Of a stretch of DNA of 64,000 bases, positions 27,537 to 40,643 are shown piece by piece. Both the position numbers and the translations under genes were made by a program. The notes under the pieces were generated by a model that was not told the origin of the DNA, made no database searches, and was given only the letters and a program-made list of their open reading frames with translations. This stretch comes from Areca catechu (taxonomy: Eukaryota; Streptophyta; Magnoliopsida; Arecales; Arecaceae), in assembly GCA_021397845.1 (NCBI GenBank), contig CM038051.1, positions 14,091,327-14,155,326 of the forward strand, in the 5' to 3' direction. Position 1 is the first letter of the stretch; each line of letters starts with the position of its first letter.

Positions 27537-27541
27537 GTTCC

Positions 27542-28404
27542 TAAAAAAATTTATAGAATATAGTGCTTATTTACTCCATATGTTTAAATTTAATATCAGC
27601 CAGCAAAGCAAATGATCATATCAAGTACTCAGAAACCAAGTATAACTTTTAGTAAGCCTCGTAGGAAACCAAGTCAAGATAGGCTCACATTAGACCATAA
27701 GATATAAATATTTTGAAGAGTTGTTGATCTAAACCCAACCTATTTAATAAGGTGATCAATAGTTCACATCCAACTAATCTATCTATGAAAGATATAACAC
27801 AAGCGAACTTATATAATTTGTTTAACAAACCCGTTGACTCGCATTGTTGTTCAAGGTTGTCATGGTTAACTTGCTAACTTAGCATGTATAAGTCTAAACC
27901 TATTTTATTAAACAAAAACTAATTTGGTTAATCTATTAAAAATTGTTAAGCCATTAAAATCACGTCAAGGTAATTAACTATCTTAAACAGCACTATGTAA
28001 ACATGGTTTGAACATCTAATTATATCTATATAGAGTTAGATTGATAGTGAGTCACCTTTAGATCCGGATTGAAACCATGTCAGCCGAACCGATTATTAAA
28101 AGAATATTGTTTTCTCCCGGTCAAACCTCTTGAACAACAAAGAATTCAAAATTGCATGGTTAGATTCAGCATTGTTTTAATTGGAATCACATCAGGACTT
28201 TAGAGGTGGTGTGGATAAGCACTAATTTTTTGGGTTGGCAGGGAATTGAAAATTGGTTGACTAAGTACAATTTGCTTATTGATTGAGTTACTGATTGGTT
28301 GAATGGTTATATGCATGTCTATCCAAATTAAGTTGAAGTCCAACCAAATCCATCCAAACACATTGTCATCTCACCATGGTTAGTAATTTATGTACGATCC
28401 ATCG
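27542..28404. other. Intergenic DNA, no gene seen
   Basis: AT-rich unique-looking sequence with no ORF of note and no repeat partner that I found in this window. Confidence 0.5.
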
Positions 28405-28815
28405 TAAACATGTTTGAATTTGGAATAAACGGATTTGGGTAGGGTCAACCCATTTAATAAATGAATTGGATTCATTTTTCAGACATAACCTGTTTAACCT
28501 GTTTAATCTATTTAATATACAGGTCATATCATGTCGGGTTGGGTTAGATAAACAGGTTATTTATTTATTAAACAGATCGAATCGAGTTGAATTAGATAAA
28601 CAGATTATTCAACTGTTAAATAGATTAAATAGATCAGATCAGATCGGGTTAGCAAGTTACTCGTTTAATAAATATATTAAATGGTTCGGATCGGATTACC
28701 TGTTCATTAAATGGATCAAGTTCAGATTTTAAATTATAATTTATTTAATAAATATATCGGATTCAAGTTAAGATTTTTCTGATCTGATCCGTATATGATC
28801 CGATCTGTATATACT
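28405..28815 (+). repeat. Dispersed repeat, copy A
   Basis: Contains GTTTGAATTTGGAATAAACG, CCATTTAATAAA, CTGTTTAACC, TTTAATATACAG and GGATCGGATTACCTGTTCAT, and ends near CCCGGTTGCCACC. The same series of words in the same order and strand is found at 38868-39205. It is rich in short alternating gggt/ttaataaa words. Class unknown; no coding capacity. Confidence 0.8.
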
Positions 28816-29256
28816 CAACCCGGTTGCCACCCCGCACACACTTTAGTGCAATTCAATTATGATTAGATTTGGGCATAACATCACGAAGTTTGCTTGCGAT
28901 GGTGGTGCAGTTAGGTCCACCAGGCACGATCTTAAACTTGCGTTCTATATTGGGAGTACCATATGCTTTGATATTCGTGTTTCAAGTACGTGATTGATTT
29001 TAAAGCAAAACAACGAACGAGATTCCTGGACCGATTGGGTCAAATTGGGATTTGGGATGGCTCGCCTACGCGCCGTCCAGGCGGGGGCGTCCCGGGAATT
29101 TTCCAGCAAAACCTCGAGGTCCCGGCGCCCAAAACAAGAACAAAGTAGCTCGGGGGGGGGGAACCCAAAGCTCCTCCCCAGTTTTCTCCGTCTCCTACTT
29201 TAACTCTACCTTCTCCTCTTCCTCCATCTCATTTCGATCCATCTTTCCACAGTCCA
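28816..29256. other. Upstream region of the LETM1-like gene
   Basis: Probable promoter and 5' UTR. It becomes GC-rich near 29040-29160 (including a run of ten G) and then pyrimidine-rich (CTCCTCTTCCTCC) up to the ATG at 29257. No TATA box that I would call. Confidence 0.4.
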
Positions 29257-32200
29257 ATGGCTTCTTTCACTCCCGCGCCTCCCTCCACATTTCTCCGGCT
29301 CGCCAAACCTTCCAGGTATCTCTCTCGCGTTAGCGTGATTCTTTTTCTACAGTCGTTCTTGAAATTTTTGGGATGATATCTTCATTTCCACCGCTCATCT
29401 ACCTTCTAATTATCTTAGCACAGAAAGGAAGATTGACCTCTGGCCGTTTCCCTTTGTCATCATGTGAACTTCCAAGCAAAAAACTAGACCAATAGCTTCT
29501 AAAATTGGGCTAGTGTTGGTGTTTTCGGAATCCTAGTACACTTACCCAGCTCACTGTTTCCTTAGGTTTAAGATCAATCCATGATACAAAGATTATTTCA
29601 AGCAGTGAGTTATAAGAAGACAATGGTTTATGAGAAATTTATGTGCGGTTCAGCAAACACTTAATGTCTTGCTTGGATGGCGATTGTATTAATACACAAA
29701 ACGTACGTAGATATAGTTGTGATTTTTTTTTTTTGGAGAAAATAGTTGTGTGTATTTCTGAACCCAGTGCTAGGAATGTCCAATGTTCTTATTAAGGAAA
29801 AGCATCGATGACCATTGTTGTTTTATTTCTCAAACAAAGGGGCAAACGATCATTTTTTTTTTTTTTCCCTCTCTCCTTGAAAGTGGAAAAAAAAAGAAAG
29901 CAGAAAATGCCAAGATTAATGGAGGTTTTTAGGACCACACAGAAGGCTCAGGTTGTTTGATTTATGATAGTATAAATGGAAATAAAACAAACTGCTATTT
30001 AGAGATACTTGTATTTTTTAAGTTCTGGATTCAGAGCATTTCGGGACAGTACATGTGATGGTCCATGATGGTTTCCAGCAGAGTCTTTAAGTCATTTACT
30101 ATGCATATTAAATAAGATTACTTGCTGGAATTTGTTTTCTTTACTGTATTTCCACAGAATATATTGTATGCCTTTATGAGGAAAAGACTGTCATCAAAAT
30201 ATTGCAAAAGCAGTGCTTGTTAAATTATTGATTTATTTTTGTCCACAAGTATCAAAGTGTAGGATGACTTTTTAATGATTTTTTACTATAATTAAGGCCG
30301 GAACACATATACTGAGAAATAAAACTCAAATATAGGTTAGAGATTCTCACATGTCAAGAGATTTCAATTTTGCATCGATAAATCTCATCTTTCCTGAATT
30401 ACAAATGAGATGTGTGTGCTGAACTTATGGGGTTTATAGTAATGAAGGAATAAGAAGGATTGGATTCTTAATAGTTTGTTTTGTGGGATTCTAGATTATT
30501 TGTTAAAAGATCAGGACACCAGTTTGGAAAAATCTAGAAGAGTGCTACCTTTATTGATACTTGTTTTTATCTCTTTTTTATTTTGGTTAATATATTGCTT
30601 TTTACTTCTATTCAATAAATATGCAAATTTGCAACCCATCACATTTAGGTTGCGTTTGGTGCATCGTCCGGCAATCCTGGATTGCCAGTAATATAGATTG
30701 CTAGTAATGTGGATTGCCAGTAATATTGATTACTATGTTTGATACACATAGATAATGTCAAAGTACAATTATTGGAAATCTTGATTGATCTGTTTGGTAT
30801 GATAATTAGATTACTGGTAATGTGAAATCAAATTTCCAAAATATTCCTGAGTCAAATATATTAAAAATTTATATACTCATTAGAAAACAATAATTACATG
30901 ATTTATATCATTACATAAAACAATGCTAACCATCAGAAAGAGAGACAAATATAGCAAAAAAAAATCAAACATCACAAAAGCAATATATCCATGAATTAAA
31001 TGGATTTATTATTAAAATGGCGGTGAGAAAACTGGCATGAGAGGTGGAGTCTTTTGTGGCTAAGGTTTATTGGATGGGGGAAGAAGAAAGGATAGCTTAG
31101 AGGACTTATATGAGATTTTTTGGAAGGATAATTTAGTCTAAAATTTTAATTACAAGACTATTACAAAGGTAGTAATTTGGATAGCTACCCTTTTCCACAG
31201 AGATAGTAATTTGGATAGCCACCCTTTTCCAAGGCTGTTCAAATTACATCCTGGGAGGTAATCTAGATTGCTTGGTAATCTAGATTACCATCCAAAAAGT
31301 CTTACCAAACAAAATAATGTGGTAGGGCCCCTTTAAATTGTTAGCAATCTGGATAGATTGCCAGCTACCAAACATCCCCTTAGGGTTGTTGGTGGGCCTG
31401 GTATGGGCCTAACATATTTAATTTTGAGTAGACATGGCCTGAAACAACTTGATTTCCCTGCTCTAAACAACTTTGGCTGTTGTTTTAAGTAGTCTGTTTC
31501 ACCTAAAGGTGCACCATTATGCTAATTGGTGACCATATTTTCTCCATCTGTAATAAAAGTTTACAAGAACATGTTTAAGGAAAGTTGCTGTAATCATTCA
31601 TCTTGCATTGCAGATCTCTAGGTGCTTGGTGTACTGAAATGATCAAGAACCATTCAACTTCTCTTTTAAGGGCACAACTACACAATTTTAGTCATGATCG
31701 ATGTGGAAATGATGTTTTAAGAGGGTCTAAAAGAATCTACAGGTTTTGTTTCACTTTTTTAATGCCAACTCTGCAAACAAATTTGTCAAGACAGTCCTTT
31801 TCTCAGATGTCCTCGACAGCTTCTTTGGACTTTGATCGTGATTATGGCAAAGAGGTGCCTCCACTGGATATCTGTGCTAGCTACAGAATGGATATCAGTC
31901 TTACAAATTTCGTACTTCAATTATTGGATGAAACTGCGACGAATATTTTTCTTGCCATAAAATCCCAAAAATCAGCTACTAGCCATCTCAGAGTAGCTAA
32001 TGCATGGATAGGAGTGGATGTGGATGTGTGGCACCGGCAAATTGCATACCAGGTATAAAATGCTCAAGACCAAGAATTGCTGGTATACTGATAAGCATAA
32101 TCTTCCTTTTCTTTGTTTGGTGTGCCTAGTCTGGTGGCAATAACTTGCTGTTTGTTCTTAGACATCCTAAGGTTTTAACCTATGCCACTTCCATCATTTT

Positions 32201-35200
32201 TCTCAACCTGTCATCATATAATGGCAACTTCTACCATGTGTTTCCATTAGACTGTCTACACCAATCTCATCGACTGTTGCCTTATCTTTAGGCTTTAGGG
32301 TATACTCTTGACTCAATCCCAACAGTTTAATTCATGCATCGAGGTTTTGTAAACCAATGCAATATTCCAGTATGATCAGGTCAGGTGAACCAGACACTTA
32401 TGAACCTGAAGTTCAGTCTTATGTTTCAAGCTGAAAAACTTTAACCTCCTCTCTTCTACATATCTGCTTGATTTTTAGTGAAACTTCTAGAAAAATTTGA
32501 GCATGCTCTCATGTATTGCAAGGTAGATTGCAACTGCCCATCTACTTAGTCTTTCAGTTGGACCTGCATCATGTAAACCTTTTCTTACGGTGGGCAGTAA
32601 CTGCCTACCCCATTTTGCCTGAACAACACAAGTTGGGCAAGCCTGCTGGCCCATTCACTTGAAATTCAAGTGGGCCTAGATCAGATTCAGATAGAGCATA
32701 TTTTATCCCACCACGTTTCTAAGCATAGGGCATGTTTTAGTTTTCAATTATGTCTTTCTGTATTTCATGTGTCTCACAGGTTGAAACAGATCGGAGAACC
32801 CTAGAAATATTTAGATTTCAGTTGCAGTTTGGAGTCTGCACCATATGTAAAAAAGGGAAGTCAATAAATTTGAAGTCAGGCTAAGACAAGTTTATAATTT
32901 AAGTACTACAAGTGCTCTTACGTTTATTGTGCTCTAGAATCACCCTTCTTCTCATGCATTATATAGGCCTGATGCTGATATATGTTACTTGAGGTTGTCC
33001 TTGTGTTTGGGTTCATGACTTGGGGTGACTTACAGGTAAAACTTATGGATTTTTAGGGTGCAGGTACATTTGATGCGAATTAGAGATGATATGATCAACT
33101 TAAGCACTGAATGATTGTTTGTGTATCCTGTACTACATAAGTCATTTATGTGTAGTATTTGTCATTTTTCTTCAAGACTTTAGCTTGCATGGCTGCAAAA
33201 TTTCTTTGAAAATTCTGTCTTGTACTGTTGTCCATTTTATCCTTTTGTAGCAACAAGTATCTGTTGTCATGCCAATAAATTGGTGTTTAGTTTCTAGCCA
33301 TTGGAAAATGTGATTTCTATTTTTTTTTCCTGGTTGTGTAGGCAGCAGTCTATGCTTTGCTGAAAACGGTAATGGAGATGGAGAATATGTTTGATGATAA
33401 ACATCCAGTGTTTAGTCTGTAAGTGTTATCCAAGCTTAATTGGAGCAAAGGGGTCAAAAAATTGAGCTTGAAATTTACTTACGAATTTGTGTTATTCATC
33501 GATTTCTTTTTCTTCTACAGACTTTCCCCCAAAGTGAGTTTGATTATTGAATGCATTCAAAGCCAGTTGAATAAGAGAGACCAAAACTTGGTGACATGGT
33601 TTAAAACAGAACAACTTTCAATTCTAACAAAGTATTTCACCCCCTTAGTGGAAAGGTGGGCATCAGAATATGGAAAAAGGTTCGTATATGAAACTTCTCT
33701 GTTATGGATTATTGGAAAGTAATAAGCATAATTTCCTATCTTGGCTGATATAAGCAGACATATAATGGGATATTGAGCTGTACAAATATCAATATATTGA
33801 CTAAGATTGTTAAACCTTTCTTTTCCAAACTTGAATGAGTTTTTTTAACAAATAAATATCAAATCAATGCCTACCAACAGTACTAGTTCTTGGTTTTACT
33901 ATATTGGAAGGGATATCAATATCCTGGTTCTTATATGTTGGCTGAGATTCTGGAACAACTTGATACTTCCTAAACTTTCCCCACCTTCTATCTCAGCTGA
34001 GATAAACTGAGATATCAGTCTATCTCAGTATTGGTCACCTGCTGGATAATTTCTTGGCTTCGAAAAACCTTGGTTATAAGACGAATTGCTAATTAATTGA
34101 TTCCTGTCATTATATCTTTATCAATTGAGGTAACACAACACTGCATATGATCAGCTTTCCAGATATGTGCTTATCTTTTTTTACATGCCTACTTTCCGAT
34201 ACTCTAGGAAGATGCTACACTGAGTACAAAGCAATTCAGTTGTATTGCAGTGACTGTTCTGGCCACCAGTTGTTGTGTTGCTCTTACAAAGTTAGGTGCT
34301 AAGCATATTTGTTGCCCTGCTTTCACCGTGTGCCTTCCAGACTTAACAGGGGAACTTATGGGTGCATTACATGGTTCTTCTTCAATAGGCAAATTGCATT
34401 GTTCAGCAACAAATGCAGGATTTGAAAATGAATTCTTGAGTCATTTTGGTCCGAAAGTACTGTACTGTGATACACGGGGCGAGATAATGTTTTGGATGAC
34501 ATTACTTGAAGTAAAGCTTGTAGCAGCATTTGATAGAGAAAGTGTCATTACAAATCTGCAGTGCTTTTCTAACACACAGGTTAGCCTTGTTTTATCAAAT
34601 ATTTTTAATCCATTTTCTTAGATATTTCTTGGTCTTTAAGTCTGCTTACTATTATTCACTAACATTTGCTGGAGACTTAAATTAGTGTGTTTTTCAGTTT
34701 CATATGATTTTATGATTTTTATTTTTGAAAAAAGATCTGTATATTTGTCCCAAGATTGTCATGTGTACTTAAGAGGTGACAGAGGAAATATCTTACCCAG
34801 TAATTTCTCAGTATCCTATTGGATCTAAGATCTTGCACTCATCCTCATAATCTCATCCAGTTTCCATCTTTTTTACCAGAATTTAATGCTCCTATCATAT
34901 TTGGCAGGTTTTAGCAAGGAATCTGGCTGTTGTGGGACTGTTTGCATTTTTAGGAAGCAAGACAAGGTTATTCTTATCGTATATGGGTATCAAGGATCTT
35001 GATGAACCTGTCAAGGACTTCATCTGGTGATTTGCTTCACATTCCAAGAGCATACCCAAGAAATTATATTCATATTCTTTTTTTATTGATTCTTTTCATT
35101 TCGTGACAGCTACTTGGAATGTGGTATCCTTTTCTTGTATCCAGAGTTATCCTCCATATGTATGTATCAACTATTTATGGAGGTAAGTCTTGACTGCTCG

Positions 35201-37818
35201 CCGTGGCATGTCAAAATGGAATTTTGAAATTGCATGCAGATCCCACTCAAGGTTAACATCACCCATTTGCAATGAAGAATTTTGGTGATCCATAAACTGA
35301 AAGTCATTTATTTATCATTTTCGAATTGTTTTTTCAATAGTTTGGTTTAGTATTGCATGCTAAACTTTGTCATTTTTAAGAGCAACCAACTTATAATGAA
35401 ATACTTTAATGAATATATGAAATGATTATTCTGACAAGCTATAGTATTCTTTTTCCCATGATTGATTGGGTTTCAGGTCATGATGCATGAGTATTCTTCA
35501 TGATTCAGAGTTTCGAACTATGTAGTATAAAATGTTTTTAAACTTACTCAAGATTTTCCTCAAACATGATTATTCTTCTAATAGGTTGTGAGTGAGGAAC
35601 TTGGATGGCTTGACTTGTATCCTCAGGAAAGAAAGCGGTCAAAACAACATGCTTTGCAGGCACAGCAAGAAATAATTCTATCTACCGTTTTTCGCATTTG
35701 CTCAGATATGTTTTCAAGCTTTTCTTACTACAGCAGGAAGACCCAAGAATGTCTTGATTTTAAGTTGGTGGTGTATCTGCAACAAAGGTTAGAAATGGAA
35801 GCAGTGTGCCATTTCAGTTTCACATTAACTTCTGGTTACCTTAGAAAAAGGAGGACTTATGCTACTGCATTTTGCAGCAAGAATCTACTAGTTATTTGTA
35901 TAGAAGATTATTGCGCTGCTTATGATAGATTATGGTAAGTTGGAATTGGCAATATATTTCTTCTACTATTAACAACAGCTAATTGTTCAGAGGGAAACTG
36001 GTTGTTCAAAAATGCTTGTTTTTTTTTTTTTTTTTCAAGAAAAATGGTTGCATGTTTGACTTTCTAGTTTCTATCAAACAGTGGGTCCGGGAAAACTACT
36101 CGAGTTCAATTTCCAGAGCCACTGACACATCTACAGGACCTTGGTATCATAAGAATGCAACACCGAAGTTGTGGGAATCTAGAGGCCAGGGAAATCACTG
36201 AAAGCGACCCTCCATATGTTTCAGGTATAACCAAGGTAATGAAGCTATCTTGTAACATCTATAAACAAGGTAATGAAGCACCGACTTATAAGAAGCCCAT
36301 GCCGGTTCCCATGACAAGTAGCAGTATTGAAAAGTTTGACTTGTTTTTGATCTTTGATGTACAAAAACTTGAATTAACTGATTGGTCTATTTTATTTTTT
36401 TTTTGTTCTTTTGCATATGTTGGAAAGCATTTATATTCCCATGAGCTGTTGCAGTTACTCTTCCTGCAGAAATTACTACAACTTAGAAGAACTATGTGGT
36501 AGATTTCTGGGAATAAATAATATGGTTTTTGTTTTTGTATCATTCTTATCAAGTGACTTTTCCAATGCAAAAAGACATTATCATAAATCTCATTGTCAAC
36601 TACTACAAATTTCATGCTATGCTCCAATCCAAATAAGACAAGATTACAAGTTATTTGACAGCATTGCTTTGAAAATGTACCTTTTGTTCAGGTTCTTGAC
36701 ATTTGAAGGTTTTACTAATTTGAGCGAAAATGTTTTGAAGACACTTCGAAATTTAAAGGAGAAAACCTACCCAATTAACATTCTTCTTGCCATTTAAACA
36801 TGCAAAGCACTTTCTTTGTATTTAAGTACTGAACACTTGTCATATTGCAGTCTAGCTGCTCCGATAAGATCCTTGACGAGCTTCCTGTTTCTGATGCCAT
36901 GGATGCAAAAATTAATCAGAATTTCTTTATTAGGTCTACCTACTCTCTGCTAGCTACGATCAATGTAAGACTGGCACCCGCTTAATATGTATAATATAAT
37001 CATCTATTACTATCAACATTGTATGGATGCTTAGTTGCTTACCATCTGAAGTGAACTGTGATCAAGGATATATGGATGGGGACTCAGTTGCTCTTTGTAG
37101 ATCTACTGGTCTCAGTCGGTCTTATCCAAAAGCAAATTTTCGGACACAAACTTACAAAGAGGGAAAGCAAGAAGATCACTGATACATTAACTGATATTGC
37201 CTGTGCTATTCCAGTTGCAATATTGGTGCTTCTTCGAGTGAGTACATGGCTAAGAGCATCTTTTATTTTTTAAATTCTTTCATACATAGTAGGTACAGAT
37301 GGATTTTTTTATTCACTGACAGTGGTTGAGTCATGGTTAAAATGAGAAAAGGGCCAGAGCTTATAAGTGAAAGCTCTCAAGTCGTCTGGTGCAAAGCTTG
37401 ATTTTATTTGTATCAGCTTATTTGTAATGGCGTAAATATTTTCTGTAACAAGTTGGAATTTATGAACCATAAGGTTTTTCAAAGACTAACTCAATTTTGA
37501 TTCATATGATCAGGTACCTGCTATAGGCCATGTAGCTATTCTGACTGCAATTAAAAGATACAGCCCTCGCTTGGTAAGTAATGTGCATGATCACTGTTTG
37601 TAGTTCAAGTCCCTCGTGAACAGGTCTTGGAATGGAAAGAATTATCTAATCAGAAATTATTTTCTTACTCTTAAAACTTCAATCCTTGATAATAGATTCC
37701 ATCGTCATATTCAAAGGAACGGCTGGACGTCATAAAGCAACTTAAGAGGGCTAAGAAGATTAAAGCTCAATCATGGATCCAACCCAATGTCTCCTCTGTC
37801 TCCTCTTCAGCTATGTAG
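29257..37818 (+). CDS. LETM1-like domain protein (plant-specific type), 14 exons, 727 aa
   Basis: Resembles the plant LETM1-like proteins such as Arabidopsis At3g11560/At5g06220; LETM1 proteins are inner mitochondrial membrane proteins tied to cation exchange and ribosome binding, but the role of this plant branch is poorly known. Exons: 29257-29315, 31614-32052, 33342-33418, 33521-33683, 34208-34579, 34908-35026, 35110-35182, 35585-35787, 35878-35934, 36082-36235, 36851-36964, 37067-37237, 37514-37573, 37696-37818 (2184 nt). The frame joins at every junction. Key parts: WHRQIAYQAAVYALL, the hydrophobic segment around VLATSCCVALTKLGAK, GELMGALHGSSSIGKLH, and the C-terminal LETM1-like region LTKRESKKITDTLTDIA, AIPVAILVLL, VPAIGHVAILTAIKRYSPRL. 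Exon 4 needs the donor GTATAT at 33684; the nearer GTTCGT at 33680 would break the frame. The short first exon encodes MASFTPAPPSTF. Confidence 0.82.
30648..31379. mobile_element. PIF/Harbinger-like MITE (732 bp) in LETM1-like intron 1
   Basis: Left end GGTTGCGTTTGGTGCATC; right end in reverse complement GGGGATGTTTGGTAGC; TTA flanks both (30645-30647, 31380-31382). Near both ends the word GGCAATC/GATTGCC is repeated (GGATTGCCAGTAAT ... GGTAATCTAGATTACC), which can fold. No ORF. Length equals the MITE in the CAF1 gene. Confidence 0.75.
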
Positions 37819-38867
37819 TTGAAAAAGCTTTCTTGAGAGCTTATGTATATCTTTCATTTGTTTTTGGATTTTAGAATAAGACTATAAGAAGATTCCTAAT
37901 TTATGATGCTAATCTCAATTAAAAGAATTGGTGATGGTAATTTGTTATCTTAGGAGGGTTTTCTTTTATTAGCGTTACCCTAAAGAGTTGTGGCATGTTT
38001 TGTAGCGATGCAAATCGATTGGATAATTCTATCCAAATTTATTTTTATATATAAATCTAACTAGATACGGATAGAACTTCAAGCATCCAAGTAATATATG
38101 TATTTATATTTATATCCGTTAAAGAAAATAGATGTGGAAATGAATAGACTATTCAATTTATATCCAAATATTTAAATTTATTTATAATTTTATTTAATTA
38201 TATATTGTATTTATATTTTTTTAAAAAATAAATAAATATATTAATGTATTATTAATTTGATTTATCATTTATCTAGTCATATTTTTGATTCTATTTATGT
38301 AGTTAAAAAATTTGATCATTCAACTTATATCTATATTTTTGATGTTTAATTTATATCCATATTTATTTAAAATAAATATGGATATAAATTTTTATATTTA
38401 ATTAATATTTATATATATATATATTTATATTTATTAAATTAATAAATATGAATATGGATAAATTAGTATCCTAGTCTTAACCATTTTCAGCACTAAGGTT
38501 TTGACCCAGGAGCAAACTTTTAGACTTGTATGTTGATCATCGTGATTACATCCATTTACTTGCATGCACATGCAGGTTGTGCTAGAATTTGAAAACAATA
38601 AATAAACGATCCTCTTCTATGTTCTTAGGAGCTTGGATTGAACCAAATGGGCTTCTTATAGGTCGATTTGAAATCGGGGTCAAAATTCTGCGTCACTTTA
38701 AATGTACCTTTAGCTAATAATCAAAGGTTTGTTATTTGTCACACCAGTCAGGCACGAAGAAGAATATTTTTTTCTTGGACAAAAGTGATCCAAAAAAATC
38801 AGTTAGCCACACGTTAAATATAGGGATTGGCAATTTATAACTCGATCCATCAACCTGATTTATGTTT
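37819..38867. other. Intergenic DNA with an AT-rich repeat-like block
   Basis: The 3' UTR of the LETM1-like gene is followed, at about 38010-38480, by very AT-rich DNA with GGATA...TTTAT words repeated in both orientations (GGATAATTCTATCC, ATATCCATATTTATT, AATATGGATA), which may be an old foldback element. No gene seen. Confidence 0.45.
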
Positions 38868-39205
38868 GACCCATCATAAATATGTTTGGATTTGGAATAA
38901 ACGAGTTCGGATCGTAAACGGATCGATCCATTTAATAAACAGATTGGGTTCGATTTTTTTAGGTTCAATCTGTTTAACCCGTTTAATTCATTTAATATAC
39001 AGATCGAGTTGGGTTAGGTTAATAAGTTATCTATTTATTAAATGGGTCGGGTCGGGTTAGCAGGTTATCCATTTAATAAACGGGTCGGATCGGATTACTT
39101 GTTTATTAAATGGGTCAAGTTCAAGTTTTAAATTACAATCCGTTTAATAAATTTGTTGGATTCAGGCTGAGACTTTTCTGACTCGACCCGATTGCCGCTC
39201 CTAGT
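38868..39205 (+). repeat. Dispersed repeat, copy B
   Basis: Same series as copy A at 28405-28815: GGATTTGGAATAAACGAG, CCATTTAATAAAC, CTGTTTAACCCG, TTTAATATACAG, GGATCGGATTACTTGTTTAT, ending CCCGATTGCCGCTCC. Copy B is more GC-rich (GGGTCGGGTCGGGTTAGC), so copy A appears more decayed by C-to-T change. Confidence 0.8.
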
Positions 39206-39397
39206 TGAATGCAATTCTGTGTTGAGAAGAGTCATTTAAATATTTAAATGTTTCAGTTAGATTTGATTCCCTATTGATACATTGATCATTGAACTGAATT
39301 TTTGATTTTTTTTCATACTATTATCATTTATGTGAACATCACGATATAATTCATTAATTGTATTTATATGACCCGAGACCATTTATAGTCCCGGACA

Positions 39398-39966
39398 TCT
39401 TGGGGAATCCCTTAAGAACGTGGAATACAGATTCTCGTTTAAGATCGCAATTTTGTTGATGATGTCAATACCATAAAGAAAAGTGAAAAAAAGAAGATAT
39501 AAATATAATTTAAATAGATATATAAAATTTTATTATAAAAAAAAATATTTATAAGATGAGAATTTGCATTTTCAATCATGTATAACATTCTCTCAATAAA
39601 AATTACCGGATCTTTCATAAAAGTTCCCAAAAAAATTTTGAGAAGACTTTCTGGTCGCTCTTTGCTACCGCACCCACTCTTAGATAGTCTGTCCTTCTTT
39701 TATACATCCCAAAACCAAGTTCAACACAGAAAAGGATTTCTAAAAGGTGTCTAATTGTGTCTGTTCAATAAAGGTTGCGAAAAGGCTGTCCGAACAAAAA
39801 AGAGCCATAGACCGCGTTCCGTGTGCATGGATCGCATTTTTCGTGCATGGACGTGTGTGATCCTGCTACGTTTCATGCATGCACTGCACTCTATGCATCG
39901 GCATGCATGCCAAGGTCATGTGTGGGCATTTAGGCATGCATGGGCCTAACCAAGGCATATCCAATA
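39398..39966 (-). repeat. Copia 3' LTR
   Basis: Aligns through its length with 61252-61798 (for example AAGAACGTGGAATACAG vs GAGAATGTGGAATATGG; GCTACCGCACCCACT vs GCTACACCCACT; GTTCAACACAGAAAAGGA vs GTTCAACATAGAAAAGGA). Differences are mostly transitions, typical of old methylated DNA. Confidence 0.78.
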
Positions 39967-40643
39967 ATCTTCATCTTGACTCGATATTCAGCCTCTACAT
40001 AATTTTTGAAAGCTCATGAGCAATCTCTTTCCTATGTCATGGGATAAATGCTTGGCTATTCATGAATGGGTAAATATAAGAATCGAGCTAAGTCGCTCGA
40101 TTCCATCTTTATTATATACATGATATGCCTGACCTGAGACTTGCTCGGGATAACCTTTTGCGATATTAGGAACTTTGCGACGTCACTTGTCATCTTCTCG
40201 AGTCTCCCATCCGTGCCTAATCCACTTGCATTTGAAGCTTTATCTCGTGTTGATCTCTACCTAGTACAATGTGTTCTACCTCATGTTGAGCTCCTTGTAA
40301 AAAGGTAGATCCTCTGCACTTCTTCGTTTTTAGGATTCGTTTGATTCATGAAAAGAACTTTTCTTCCCAGAAAATAATTTTCTAGAAAGTAACTTTTCTG
40401 GAAGAAATTTTTTAAAATAGAATTTTGGTATATTTGGTTGACTATGAAAAAGTTATTTTTCATGATAACTTAAGTTTGGTTGAGTATCCATTTTCTTAAA
40501 AAAATTATGCAAAATACCTATTATACTTTCAATAAATATAAGATCATATTTTTTACATTCAAACTTTATATAAATAATATAATATTATATTATATTATAA
40601 TAATTTATTATATTATAATAATTTATTATATTAATATAATACT

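Noticed and set aside
28480..28800. Telomere-like or centromere satellite array
   Set aside because: The GGGTT-type words are irregular and the block is a dispersed repeat with only one partner here, not a tandem satellite.
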